The notes under the pieces are model-generated. The model was not told the DNA's origin, made no database searches, and was given only the letters and a program-made list of their open reading frames with translations. The position numbers and the translations under genes are program-made. 64,000 nt of DNA from Xanthomonas sp. NCPPB 1128 (GTDB lineage: Bacteria > Pseudomonadota > Gammaproteobacteria > Xanthomonadales > Xanthomonadaceae), in NCBI RefSeq assembly GCF_001043115.1, contig NZ_LFME01000014.1, positions 1-64,000 on the forward strand, written 5' to 3'. Shown in pieces: positions 19,234-29,672 of this stretch (position 1 is its first letter; every line of letters starts with the position of its first letter).

Positions 19234-19261
19234 CGCGCACGCGCGACGCCATCCGCACGTA

Positions 19262-19299
19262 CCGCAGGCGCCGTCCACCGCAGTGGGCGGCGCCTGCGG
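19262..19299. terminator. strong hairpin between convergent genes
   Basis: CCGCAGGCGCCG pairs exactly with CGGCGCCTGCGG, and the pairing continues through CCAC/GTGG around a CGCA loop. There is no clear T-run. It probably acts as a bidirectional transcription stop between vanB and the convergent SnoaL-like gene. Confidence 0.65.
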
Positions 19300-19323
19300 G
19301 TGTTCAACATCATCCGTGCGACG

Positions 19324-19812
19324 TCACTTGGTCGCCGCGTCCCAATGCTCCTGGATCTTGCCGTTCTGGATGCGGAACATGTCGAACCAGGTGGTGGTGT
19401 AGGTCTTGCTCGCATCCTTGGGATCGGGCAGCGTGCGCACCGACACCAGGGTCACGTAGTCGCCTTCGGCCAGGATCGCCACCAGCGGCAACTGCACCCG
19501 TGGCTGGATCGGCGTCGGCTTGACGAACGACGTCAGGAACGCCAGGAACGCATCGCGGCCGTTGGCCACGTTCGGGTTGTGCTGGATGTAGTCCTTGGCC
19601 ATGTACATCGGCGCATATTCGGTGTGCCCGGCTTCGAACACGATGCGCCAGAAGTCGTAGACCAGACGCTTGTTGGCGGTGGTGCGCCAGTCCTCGCCAT
19701 GCAGCAGCTGCTGGTGGTTGGGATTGGCGGTGACCGCGGTCTGCGCGAACGCGGACGCGGCGGGGAGCGCAAGCAGCAGCGCCAGCAGACAGGCCTGAAA
19801 ACGGATCTTCAT
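19324..19812 (-). CDS. exported SnoaL/NTF2-like protein
   Basis: 162 residues with an N-terminal signal peptide (MKIRFQACLLALLLALPAAS, cleavage near AFA). It is followed by a nuclear-transport-factor-2-like cone fold: RLVYDFWRIVFEAGHTEYAP, MAKDYIQHNPNVANGRDAFL and a C-terminal strand pair WFDMFRIQNGKIQEHWDAA. SnoaL-type proteins bind or isomerise small polyketide-like or aromatic molecules. An aromatic role would suit the neighbourhood, but the substrate is unknown. GGAGAG precedes the start. Confidence 0.8.
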   Translation of the reverse strand: MKIRFQACLLALLLALPAASAFAQTAVTANPNHQQLLHGEDWRTTANKRLVYDFWRIVFEAGHTEYAPMYMAKDYIQHNPNVANGRDAFLAFLTSFVKPTPIQPRVQLPLVAILAEGDYVTLVSVRTLPDPKDASKTYTTTWFDMFRIQNGKIQEHWDAATK

Positions 19813-20013
19813 GGAAGACTCTCCGATGGGGGAACAGGGGAATGCGCGATGACGCCGCGATGACGCGATGCGCGGCAGCGATGGCACCGTCGCGACTGCA
19901 GCGTAGCGACGCGCAGCGCTTGCGCGATGCAGGAAACCGCAAGAAACACGCGAATTTAGCCGCTTTTTTCCTGACCTGGGAGAATCGCCACAGTTACCTC
20001 GACATCAGAAATG

Positions 20014-20049
20014 GCACTGCACACGCACCTGAAGGTGCGTGTGCAGTGC
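20014..20049. repeat. perfect 17-bp inverted repeat, 2-base centre
   Basis: The left arm GCACTGCACACGCACCT and its exact complement are separated by GA. There is no T-run on either side and the arms match no other repeat in the window. It could be a cruciform, a protein site or part of an RNA. Confidence 0.8.
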
Positions 20050-20249
20050 ACGGCGCAGCGATACGTTGGCGGTCTGCCTTGTCGGGCATCGACGTATCCC
20101 ATCGATGTCATCGACAGCGACGATCGATGGCCTTTCGGGATGATCAGCCATTCGGCTGCTGAAAAGCCGGAGAGTCCGGGTTCGGGATCGAAAGAAAGCC
20201 AAGACGGGCACGATCGACATGCGCAGAGGGACTGGGACGCGGCTCGACG

Positions 20250-20280
20250 AATCCCCAATCCCGATTCCCGAATCCCGGCT
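20250..20280. repeat. short AATCCC/GATTCCCG repeat after pobA
   Basis: Tandem-like AATCCCCAATCCCGATTCCC units abut the pobA stop codon. A related stretch abuts the aceB stop at 45811-45842. Such GGGATTCGGGAATGGGG strings are frequent in Xanthomonas intergenic DNA. Confidence 0.65.
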
Positions 20281-22452
<2,172 letters not shown>

Positions 22453-22497
22453 CACGACCCGCAGCCAGCACGCAGATCGCGGTGCGGTCGCTCTACT

Positions 22498-22631
22498 GTG
22501 GGAGGGACTTCAGTCCCGACGCGTGATCGATGATCGACCAGTCCCGCTTCGTTCGTCGCGGCTGAAGCCGCGACGAACGAAGCAGCAATGGCGAGTCACC
22601 GCAGAGGCGTCGGGACTGAAGTCCCTCCCAC
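22498..22631. repeat. composite nested REP element
   Basis: The outer arms begin GTGGGAGGGACTTCAGTCCC and have their complement at 22608-22631. They enclose a second perfect 36-base hairpin (22547-22582, CTTCGTTCGTCGCGGCT with its complement). The outer family differs from the GTAGGAGCGGCTTCAGCC family, and the inner core resembles that second family. Confidence 0.85.
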
Positions 22632-22731
22632 AATGCAGCTCAACACGCACGCAACGGAACAATCATCTCTCCCGAAATCAATGCATCCACGAGCATCACC
22701 GGGCGCCGATGCGATGCCCGGCTACTTCCCC

Positions 22732-24201
22732 TCAGAACGGATACTGCGGCGCGCTGTCCTGGATCGTCACCCACTGCCAGTGCGTGTACTGGCCCCAGTC
22801 GGCCGGGCCGCCCATGCTGGTGCCGTTGCCGGACGCGCCGGTGCCGCCGAACGGGTTGGTGACTTCGTCGGCCACGGTCTGGTCGTTGATATGCAGCAGA
22901 CCGGTGTGCAGGCGCTCGCCCAGCGCCATCGCGCGGCCGACCGAGGCCGACAGGATGCCGGCCGACAGGCCGTATTCGGTCTGGTTGGCCAGCGCCACCG
23001 CCTCGTCGTCGCTGTCGAAGGCGATCACGTTGGCCACCGGGCCGAACACTTCCTCCTCGAATGCCGGCATGCCCGGCTGCACGTTCGACAGCACCGTAGC
23101 CGCGTAGAACAGGCCGTCGTGGGTGCCGCCGGCCTCGATTACCGCGCCCGCCGCCACCGACGCATCGACCACCTCCTTGACGTGCTGCAGCTGGCGCTGG
23201 TCGATGATCGGGCCGAGCGCCACGTGTGCGGTGGCCGGATCGCCGACCGGCAGGTGCCGCGCCTTCTCGGCCAGGCGCCGGGTGAGTTCGGCGGCGATGC
23301 TGCGCTGGACCAGTACGCGGCCGGTGGCCATGCAGATCTGGCCCTGGTGGAAGTACGCGCCGAAGGCGATCGCCGACACCGCCTTGTCCAGGTCGGCATC
23401 CTCCAGCACGATCAGCGAGTTCTTGCCGCCCAGTTCCAGTGCGGTCTTCTTCAGGTGCTTGCCGGCCAGTTCGCCGATGCGGCGGCCGGCGGCAGTGGAA
23501 CCGGTGAACGCGATCATCGGCACGCCCGGCGCTTCGACCAGCGCCTGGCCGGCGTCGGCGCCGCCCGGCAGCACGTGCAGCAGGCCCTTCGGCAGGCCCG
23601 CCTGCTGCAGCACTTCGGCGATGACGAAACCGCCGGCATACGGCGTGCGCGGATCGGGCTTGAGCACCACCGCATTGCCCACCGCCAGCGCCGGCGCCAC
23701 CGAGCGCAGCGACAGCACCAGCGGGAAGTTGAACGGCGAGATCACCCCGACCACGCCCAGCGGCAGGCGCCGCGCCAGGCTCAGCCGGCCGGGCGCGGTC
23801 GGCAGCACCTGGCCCTGCGCCTGCAGCGGCATCGCCGCCGCCTGCTGCAGCAGCACGATCGCCTCGCGCACCTCGTGCTCGCCCTTGGGCAGGATGCCGC
23901 CGGTCTCGCGCGCGATCAGCGCCGCGGCCGCCGCCGCATGCTGCTGCAGCACCTGCGCGGCGCGATGGAACACCGCCGCGCGCTCGCGCGGCGGCGTTGC
24001 CGCCCAGGCGCGTTGCGCGGCGCGCGCCTGCGCCACCGCCGCGGTCACGTCGGCCGCATTGGCCTGGCCGACGCGGTGCAGCGGCATGCCGCTGCCCGGT
24101 TCGATCACCTCGAGGACGCCGCCCTGGGCGGCGACCCACTCGCCGTTGAAGATGCGCTCGCTCCAGGTGGACGCGGCGGCCAGGGGTTCGGTGCTGTGCA
24201 T
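22732..24201 (-). CDS. vdh: aromatic aldehyde dehydrogenase (vanillin/benzaldehyde dehydrogenase type)
   Basis: 489-residue NAD(P)-dependent aldehyde dehydrogenase. Asn158 lies in ISPFNFP, Glu256 in LELGGKN, and the nucleophile Cys290 in QGQICMATGR. The C-terminal NPFGGTGASGNGTSMGG motif is typical of benzaldehyde/vanillin dehydrogenases. It oxidises vanillin and 4-hydroxybenzaldehyde, made by the hydratase/lyase upstream, to vanillate and 4-hydroxybenzoate for VanAB and PobA. It is the last gene of the hydroxycinnamate cluster, 37 bases after the SDR gene. Confidence 0.9.
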   Translation of the reverse strand: MHSTEPLAAASTWSERIFNGEWVAAQGGVLEVIEPGSGMPLHRVGQANAADVTAAVAQARAAQRAWAATPPRERAAVFHRAAQVLQQHAAAAAALIARETGGILPKGEHEVREAIVLLQQAAAMPLQAQGQVLPTAPGRLSLARRLPLGVVGVISPFNFPLVLSLRSVAPALAVGNAVVLKPDPRTPYAGGFVIAEVLQQAGLPKGLLHVLPGGADAGQALVEAPGVPMIAFTGSTAAGRRIGELAGKHLKKTALELGGKNSLIVLEDADLDKAVSAIAFGAYFHQGQICMATGRVLVQRSIAAELTRRLAEKARHLPVGDPATAHVALGPIIDQRQLQHVKEVVDASVAAGAVIEAGGTHDGLFYAATVLSNVQPGMPAFEEEVFGPVANVIAFDSDDEAVALANQTEYGLSAGILSASVGRAMALGERLHTGLLHINDQTVADEVTNPFGGTGASGNGTSMGGPADWGQYTHWQWVTIQDSAPQYPF

Positions 24202-24238
24202 GCTGTGTGCTCTCGTAGAAAGAGGAAGAAGAAGTCGT

Positions 24239-25006
24239 TCAGAGGGCAGTGGCGGCCAGGCCGCCATCCACCGGCAGGTTGACGCCGTTGATCCAGCGCG
24301 CCGCATCGGAGGCCAGGAACACCACCGCTTCGGCGACCTCGTCGGCATAGGCCGGGCGCTTCATCTTGCCGGCATCGGCCTGGACCCGCTCGGGCCCGAG
24401 CATGGTGACGAAATCGCCCAGGATCGGCGTGAACACCGGGCCTGGCGCGACGCTGTTGACGCGCACCGAATGCTCGGCGAACCAGTCGCGCGAACGCAGC
24501 AGCGTCCACACGATCAGCGCTTCCTTGAAGTACTGGTAGCAGGTCGCCTGCGGCACCGGATGCGCCGCCAGCCAGTCGCTGCCGGCGGCGTAGCTGTCGG
24601 TGGCAGCCAGCTGCTTGTGCAAGTCCAGCCGCCGCGGCCACTCGGCGCCGAGGATGGAGGCGATGTTGATGATGCTGCCGCCGGGCACGATGCGCGGCAG
24701 CAACGCCTGGCTGAGATGGCGCAGGCCCAGGTAGTTGACCTTCGCCACCACGTCCACCGGCGCGGTGCCGGGCACGCCGGCGATGTTGGCCAGCGCATCG
24801 ATGCGCTCGGGCAGCTGCGCCACCAGCGCGTCGATCGAGGCCGGGTCGCCGAGATCGGCCTGGTGGAAGCCGTGCAGGGTCATGTTGACCGGCTGGCGGT
24901 CGATGCCGATCACCGTGGCGCCGTGGAAGCGCGCCAGGCGCGCGACCTCGGCGCCGATGCCGGAGGCCACGCCGGTGACGAGAAGGGTCTTGTTGTGCAG
25001 ATTCAT
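24239..25006 (-). CDS. calA: SDR-family coniferyl-alcohol dehydrogenase-like enzyme
   Basis: 255-residue short-chain dehydrogenase. It has the NAD-binding TGVASGIGAEVARLA at residues 11-25, NIAGVPG, Ser117 in NIASILG, and the catalytic pair Tyr157/Lys161 in YQYFK. Length and pattern match CalA, which oxidises coniferyl alcohol to coniferyl aldehyde. This would let the cluster accept monolignols as well as hydroxycinnamic acids. A separate coniferyl-aldehyde dehydrogenase is not seen; the Vdh-like enzyme might also serve (inference). Confidence 0.82.
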   Translation of the reverse strand: MNLHNKTLLVTGVASGIGAEVARLARFHGATVIGIDRQPVNMTLHGFHQADLGDPASIDALVAQLPERIDALANIAGVPGTAPVDVVAKVNYLGLRHLSQALLPRIVPGGSIINIASILGAEWPRRLDLHKQLAATDSYAAGSDWLAAHPVPQATCYQYFKEALIVWTLLRSRDWFAEHSVRVNSVAPGPVFTPILGDFVTMLGPERVQADAGKMKRPAYADEVAEAVVFLASDAARWINGVNLPVDGGLAATAL

Positions 25007-25036
25007 GGCAGCGCGTGTCCGTTGCGGAGTTGGGCG

Positions 25037-26050
25037 TCAGAAGACGTGGATGTATTGCAGGTTGACGTTGTGGCCGGAGGGCGCGTTCCTGACCTCCACC
25101 GGCATGTAGAAGTTGGCGTTGAAGATGTTCTTCTGGTCGATCCGCCACGACAGGCCGGGGCCCAGGTAGAACTGGGTCTGCTTGCTGTCGGCGACGCGTT
25201 CGCCATTGGTGCGGTTGTCACGCAACTGCTTGAGGTAGTAGCCGTTGATGCCCAGGTGCAGGTCCTTCACCACTTCCAGCGAACTGGCGAAGTTGAGCCA
25301 CGCCGCGTCGCCGGCCTGGCCGTTGCGGAACACGAAGCCTTCGCCCTGCGGCACGTTGGAGGCCTTGTCGGCACGGAAGTTGTAGATGTAGTTCAAGCGT
25401 CCGCTGATTTCCCAGCGCGGCGTCGGCAGGATGCTGAAGGCCCAGCTCGGCAGCACCGACCAGTAGCCCGCGCCCTGGTTGACGTCGCGGTTGCGGTCGA
25501 ACTTGCCGATGGGCGCCAGCACATCCAGTTCGAAACGCTGCGAGAACACCGGGCGGCCATCGCGGATCACCGGCGCCATCTGCAGGTAGGGGCCGATGGT
25601 CAGATCGCCCAGGCCCGCGCCGTTGTCGCGCAGCGCCACCGGGCTGTCGTATGCGAACGAGGTGTCCAGGTCGACCAGCGCGGCCAGCGCGGTGACGCCA
25701 AGCGAACCACCGAACAGCTTGTAGTCGCTGAGGTAGGCGACCTGGGTGACCCACACCGAGGAGCCGATGTGCGGATCGCGGAACACCGGCACGTCGTCGC
25801 CGTGCGCGTCCTTGATCGCATCGAAGTCGTAGCGGCGCAGGTACTGGATCGCGCTCCAACCCGGGTTGGGTTTGCTGAAGCCATCGAAGAAGCTGGTGCC
25901 ACCGGTGTTGATGCCGGTCGGCAGGGTGGCGCTTTGCGGCACCGTTTGCGCCGCGGCGGGCGCGACGCAGGCGATGGTCAGCAGGGCGAGCAGAAACAGG
26001 CGCGCGCGGGCATGCGGCGGTGGGGGGATATGGTGGCGGACACGCTTCAC
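25037..26050 (-). CDS. SphA-like outer-membrane channel for aromatic compounds
   Basis: About 337 residues from the GTG at 26050, chosen because GGAG precedes it and it gives a signal peptide (LFLLALLTIACVAPAAA, then QTVPQ). The mature part is rich in alternating aromatic/polar strands (LDTSFAYDSPVALRDNGAGL, QFYLGPGLSWRIDQKNIFNA, VNLQYIHVF at the end), typical of a beta-barrel of the MetA/SphA phenol-degradation group. Members sit in aromatic catabolic operons and are thought to admit substrate across the outer membrane. The ATG at 26149 would add an unlikely Arg/Pro-rich leader. Confidence 0.75.
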   Translation of the reverse strand: MKRVRHHIPPPPHARARLFLLALLTIACVAPAAAQTVPQSATLPTGINTGGTSFFDGFSKPNPGWSAIQYLRRYDFDAIKDAHGDDVPVFRDPHIGSSVWVTQVAYLSDYKLFGGSLGVTALAALVDLDTSFAYDSPVALRDNGAGLGDLTIGPYLQMAPVIRDGRPVFSQRFELDVLAPIGKFDRNRDVNQGAGYWSVLPSWAFSILPTPRWEISGRLNYIYNFRADKASNVPQGEGFVFRNGQAGDAAWLNFASSLEVVKDLHLGINGYYLKQLRDNRTNGERVADSKQTQFYLGPGLSWRIDQKNIFNANFYMPVEVRNAPSGHNVNLQYIHVF

Positions 26051-26234
26051 GGGCAGGCACTCCAGGCAAAAGGGGAACGGCGGGGTGCGGGGGGACAGGA
26101 ACGCGAGCAGGCGCCGCCGCGCGCAGGGCGCGGCCACGCGGCGACGCATGCCGTCAGCGGGACGCCGGCGGCGGGTCGGGGATCAGCGAGGAAGATGGGC
26201 GCGCGGCGCAGGCCGGCCGCACCCACGCACAGGG

Positions 26235-26711
26235 CTACAGACGCTCGAGCACGTCCAGCCGGTCCAGCGCCTGCAGCAGCGCGCGTGCCGAGGTCGCACC
26301 GAGTGCGGTGGCAAGCTGCTGCTCCATGCGCACCACTTCGGCTTCGGCCTGCGCCAGCAGCGCCGCGCCGGCGGCGGTCAGATGCAGGTGCTGCATGCGC
26401 CGATCCTGGCGCCCGCGCACCTGCCGCAGCAGTTTGCGCTTGACCAGGCGCGCGACCACGATGGCCAGGTTCGGCGGCGACACGCTCAGCACTTCGCCCA
26501 GTTGGCGCTGGTTGATGCCCGGATTGGCGTCCACCAGCACCAGCAGCGAATACTCCACCGGCTTCAGCTCGAAGGCGCGCACGCAGTCCTGGAACAGGCG
26601 CCGCACCTGCAGTTCGGTGCGGGTGATGCGGTAGCCGATCAGGCTGGTCAGGCGCCGCTGGTCCACGCTGTCCGCCGTGTGCGGATCGGCGGGCAACGCG
26701 CTGCTGGACAT
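26235..26711 (-). CDS. MarR-family regulator of the hydroxycinnamate cluster
   Basis: About 158 residues. The winged helix contains NQRQLGEVLSVSPPNLAIVVARLVKRKLL and the wing RGRQDRRMQHLHLT. Helices for dimerisation flank it on both sides. MarR proteins such as FerR, HcaR and CouR repress hydroxycinnamate genes and release DNA on binding the CoA thioester made by Fcs, so that mechanism is likely here. It sits inside the cluster, between the MFS and SphA-like genes. An in-frame ATG at 26756 is an alternative start. Confidence 0.85.
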   Translation of the reverse strand: MSSSALPADPHTADSVDQRRLTSLIGYRITRTELQVRRLFQDCVRAFELKPVEYSLLVLVDANPGINQRQLGEVLSVSPPNLAIVVARLVKRKLLRQVRGRQDRRMQHLHLTAAGAALLAQAEAEVVRMEQQLATALGATSARALLQALDRLDVLERL

Positions 26712-26849
26712 CTCGGGACTCGGTTTCGAACTCACTGCGCTTCCTGCATGGGGCATCCTGCGGCCAGGCCACGGCGGATGCGCACGCATCCATCGGCGCC
26801 GGCCGGCAGCGCCGTCGCAGCTGCATTGTAGGGGCATGACCGCGCATGG

Positions 26850-28172
26850 TCACAACGCCGCGTCCACGCGCCGCAGCAGCGCCCGGTACGGCGCGGCCGC
26901 GGTCCACAGGCACAGCGCGCCGAGCAGGGCCGCGCCCATGCACACCACGCCCAGCGACAGGCCGACCTGGCGCTCGTCGGCGAGCACGTGGTCGGTGCCC
27001 AGCGCCACCAGGTACGGCCCCAGGCCCAGCCCGATCAGGTTGACCAGCAGCAGGTAGATCGAGGTGACCTGGCCGCGCAGGCGATTGGGGGTGACCGCCT
27101 GCAGGATCGCCGGCGCCAGCGCCACCGGCATGCCCAGCAGGAAGGTGGTCAGCGCGATCGCCGCCAGCGCCGGCCACGGTCCCGGCGCGACCGCGAACAG
27201 CGCACTGCTGATCACCAGCAACACGGCCCCGACCAGCGAGATCTTCAGCGCCGCGTCGCGGCTGCCGCGCGCGGCCAGGCGGTCGGCAAGGAAGCCGCTG
27301 AACAGCATGCCGGCGATGCCGAAGGTGAGAATGATGATGCCGTAGGCCGGGCCGATCTCGCCCGGCGTCCACTGCCAGCGGCGGATGAAGGTGGCCGGCA
27401 GCCACGCGGTGATGCCGAAGGTGATCATCGCGATCACGCCGTTGGCCAGGAACAGCGCCACGTACACCCGCGCGTTGTCGCGCAGGTGGCTCAGGTCCGG
27501 GCGCACGCTCGGCACCGCCGCGGCCTGTTCGCGCCGCACCGGCTCGCGCACCGTGGCCATCAGCGCGATCACCGCCAGGCCGGGCAGCGCGACCAGGATG
27601 AAGGCCGCCTGCCAGGGCCGGAAGCTGCCCAGCAGCGGCAGCACCACCGTGCTCTCCTTGCTGGTGGCGGCGATCACCAGCCCGCCGACGATGAACGCCG
27701 CCGCCGAGCCGATGTAGACGCCGGAGGTGTACACGCTCATCGCCCGCGCGCGCTTTTCCGGCGGGAAGTAGTCGGCCAGCATCGAGTACGCCGCCGGCGA
27801 CAGCGAGGCCTCGCCGACGCCGACGAACACCCGCGCCAGGAACAGGGTGAAGAAGCTGGTGACGTAGGCGCCGGCCGCGGTCGCCGCGATCCACACCACC
27901 ACGCCGAGCACGATCAGGTTGCGGCGGTTGCGGCGGTCGGCGACGCGGCCCAGCATCACCCCGATCAGCGTGTAGAACACGGCGAAGGCGAAGCCGTGGA
28001 CCAGGCTGAAGGCCGAGTCGGACAACTGCAGGTCGCGCTTGATCGGCTGCACCAGCAGGCCCAGGATCTGCCGGTCGACGAAGGACAGCGTGTAGGCCAG
28101 CAACAGCACGAGGGTGACGTACCACGCATACAGCGGGCGGTACGGCGCAGACGATGGCAGCGGATCGCGCAT
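26850..28172 (-). CDS. MFS transporter, spinster-like, probable hydroxycinnamate carrier
   Basis: 440 residues and 12 predicted spans. Motifs are LSFVDRQILGLLVQPIKRDL in helix 1, GRVADRRNRRNL in loop 2-3, and RVFVGVGEASLSPAAYSMLADYFPPEKRARAMS in helices 4-5. It belongs to the Spns/HpaX-like subgroup often found with aromatic or organic acid pathways. It lies 14 bases after the outer-membrane porin gene, so an outer-plus-inner membrane uptake pair is likely. Exact substrate unknown. Confidence 0.88.
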   Translation of the reverse strand: MRDPLPSSAPYRPLYAWYVTLVLLLAYTLSFVDRQILGLLVQPIKRDLQLSDSAFSLVHGFAFAVFYTLIGVMLGRVADRRNRRNLIVLGVVVWIAATAAGAYVTSFFTLFLARVFVGVGEASLSPAAYSMLADYFPPEKRARAMSVYTSGVYIGSAAAFIVGGLVIAATSKESTVVLPLLGSFRPWQAAFILVALPGLAVIALMATVREPVRREQAAAVPSVRPDLSHLRDNARVYVALFLANGVIAMITFGITAWLPATFIRRWQWTPGEIGPAYGIIILTFGIAGMLFSGFLADRLAARGSRDAALKISLVGAVLLVISSALFAVAPGPWPALAAIALTTFLLGMPVALAPAILQAVTPNRLRGQVTSIYLLLVNLIGLGLGPYLVALGTDHVLADERQVGLSLGVVCMGAALLGALCLWTAAAPYRALLRRVDAAL

Positions 28173-28186
28173 GGAAAGGCTCCGGC

Positions 28187-29593
28187 TCAGAAGCGCAGGG
28201 TCAGGAAGGGGGCGATGTAGAAGTAGTCGCGGCCGCGCACCGGTCCCTCGCGCAGGAACGGCCCGGCCTGGGTGTAGTGGGCGTACACGTCCAGGCTGGC
28301 GAAGGCATTGAAGCGGTACTTCACCCACAGCACCGAGCGCGTGCCGATGTCGCGCGCGTCGTTGGCGTCGCCCGGCTGCAGCACCCGCCAGCCGGCGGCG
28401 TACACGCCGTCGTGCAGGCTTTGCCGCTGCAGCTTGAGCACGTACATGTCGATCCACAGCCGCTCGCTGGGACGCAGCACCAGTTCCGGGCCGAACGAAC
28501 GCACGTTGCTGCTGATCATGCTGCCGTCGAACACGGAGGCGCGCGCGTACAGGCCGTTGAAGGTGTTCAGTTCGCCGTCGCGCGGATCGCGGTCGCCGGA
28601 GGAGACCTCCATGCGCCAGGCCAGGCGCGGCGTCCACCGCACATCGGCGAAGGTGTAGCCGCCGAACAGCGTGCCCTGCCAGGCGCGCACGCGCTGGCCG
28701 GCGAAACGGCCGCGCTGGCCGATCAGTTCCAGGTCGTAGTCCCAGCCCTGCACCGCGCCGCTCAGGCGCGTGGACAGCGTGTGCCGATGCTCCTCGCCGA
28801 CCACGCCGCCATAGCGGCGCCCGTCCTGCACAGTGTCCAGGTACAGGGTCTCCAGCAGCGCCGCCTTCGGCTGGCTGGGCGACAGCGGCACTTCGGCATG
28901 CGCGCCCCACAGCCGCTGGTCGCGGTTGGCACGATCGTCGAAGCTGCCGGTGCGGGTCAGTACCGGGCGTCCCCACAGCAGGCCGCCGCTCCAGCGCGGC
29001 TGCCGGGTCAGCAGGCGCACCGCGTCGAACGGCATGCGCGAATTGGCCGGGTCGCGCGGGTCGAGCAGGCGCTGCCAGGCGTAGGCGATCTGCTGGCGAC
29101 CGGCGCGCAGGCGCCAGGCCGGCTGCGGCTGTCCGTCGGACAGTTCGACGAAGCCCTGCGCCAGGTCCAGCGGATTACGGTCGGTGGCCTGCACTGGCCG
29201 CGTCTGCAGTCCGGCGACGCGGCTGTCGGCGAGTTCGCCGAACAGGCGCAGGTACGGCGATGGGCGGTAGTCGGCCCACAGCCGCAGGCGCTGCTGCGCA
29301 TAGCCGTGCGGATCGGTGGCGAAGCGGCCGAAGCCCGCGTGCTCGCGATAGTCGTACAGCGTGCGGCTTTCGCCACCGAGGCTGAGCCAGCCGTCGCCGA
29401 GCGGGATGTACTTCCATTTCTCCCAGCCCTGGCGCGGACGCGCCGCCAGCGCCGAATAGTCTTCCTGATCGGGCAGCAGCTTGCCCTGCGGGCCGCTGGA
29501 TTCGGCATCGGCCTGGCCGCAGCCGACGCTGCACAGAATGGCCAGGCACACGGTACGGGGCGCACGACGCGCGCGCGCATTTTGCACAGTCAT
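28187..29593 (-). CDS. alginate-export-like outer-membrane porin
   Basis: 468 residues. The signal peptide region (RTVCLAILCSVGCGQADA) is followed by a beta-barrel protein of the alginate_exp/OprD-like type: WLSLGGESRTLYDYREHAGF, AQQRLRLWADYRPSPYLRLF and the C-terminal aromatic end FYIAPFLTLRF. The start ATG at 29593 has a strong GGGAGGG ribosome site. Family members in catabolic clusters are probably substrate-entry porins and not alginate exporters. It is cotranscribed with the MFS carrier. Confidence 0.8.
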   Translation of the reverse strand: MTVQNARARRAPRTVCLAILCSVGCGQADAESSGPQGKLLPDQEDYSALAARPRQGWEKWKYIPLGDGWLSLGGESRTLYDYREHAGFGRFATDPHGYAQQRLRLWADYRPSPYLRLFGELADSRVAGLQTRPVQATDRNPLDLAQGFVELSDGQPQPAWRLRAGRQQIAYAWQRLLDPRDPANSRMPFDAVRLLTRQPRWSGGLLWGRPVLTRTGSFDDRANRDQRLWGAHAEVPLSPSQPKAALLETLYLDTVQDGRRYGGVVGEEHRHTLSTRLSGAVQGWDYDLELIGQRGRFAGQRVRAWQGTLFGGYTFADVRWTPRLAWRMEVSSGDRDPRDGELNTFNGLYARASVFDGSMISSNVRSFGPELVLRPSERLWIDMYVLKLQRQSLHDGVYAAGWRVLQPGDANDARDIGTRSVLWVKYRFNAFASLDVYAHYTQAGPFLREGPVRGRDYFYIAPFLTLRF

Positions 29594-29672
29594 CGATTCC
29601 CTCCCAAGTCTCGAAGCGTGTGGTGCGAAGGAGCGCGCGCCGGCTATCCGGTGCTGTGGCCCGATGGCCCGC

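Larger units (their letters stand above)
19813..20280. other. 470-base intergenic region with a perfect inverted repeat
   Basis: There is no convincing gene. It holds a perfect 17-bp inverted repeat at 20014-20049 and, directly against the pobA stop codon, a short AATCCC-type repeat at 20250-20280. Short open frames across it have no family features. Confidence 0.5.

Noticed and set aside
16273-19278. 1001-codon minus-strand frame across vanA-vanR-vanB
   Set aside because: Antisense shadow without any domain; three well-defined genes lie on the plus strand.
28187-29593. True alginate export porin
   Set aside because: No alginate synthesis genes nearby; the catabolic cluster context favours a substrate porin.
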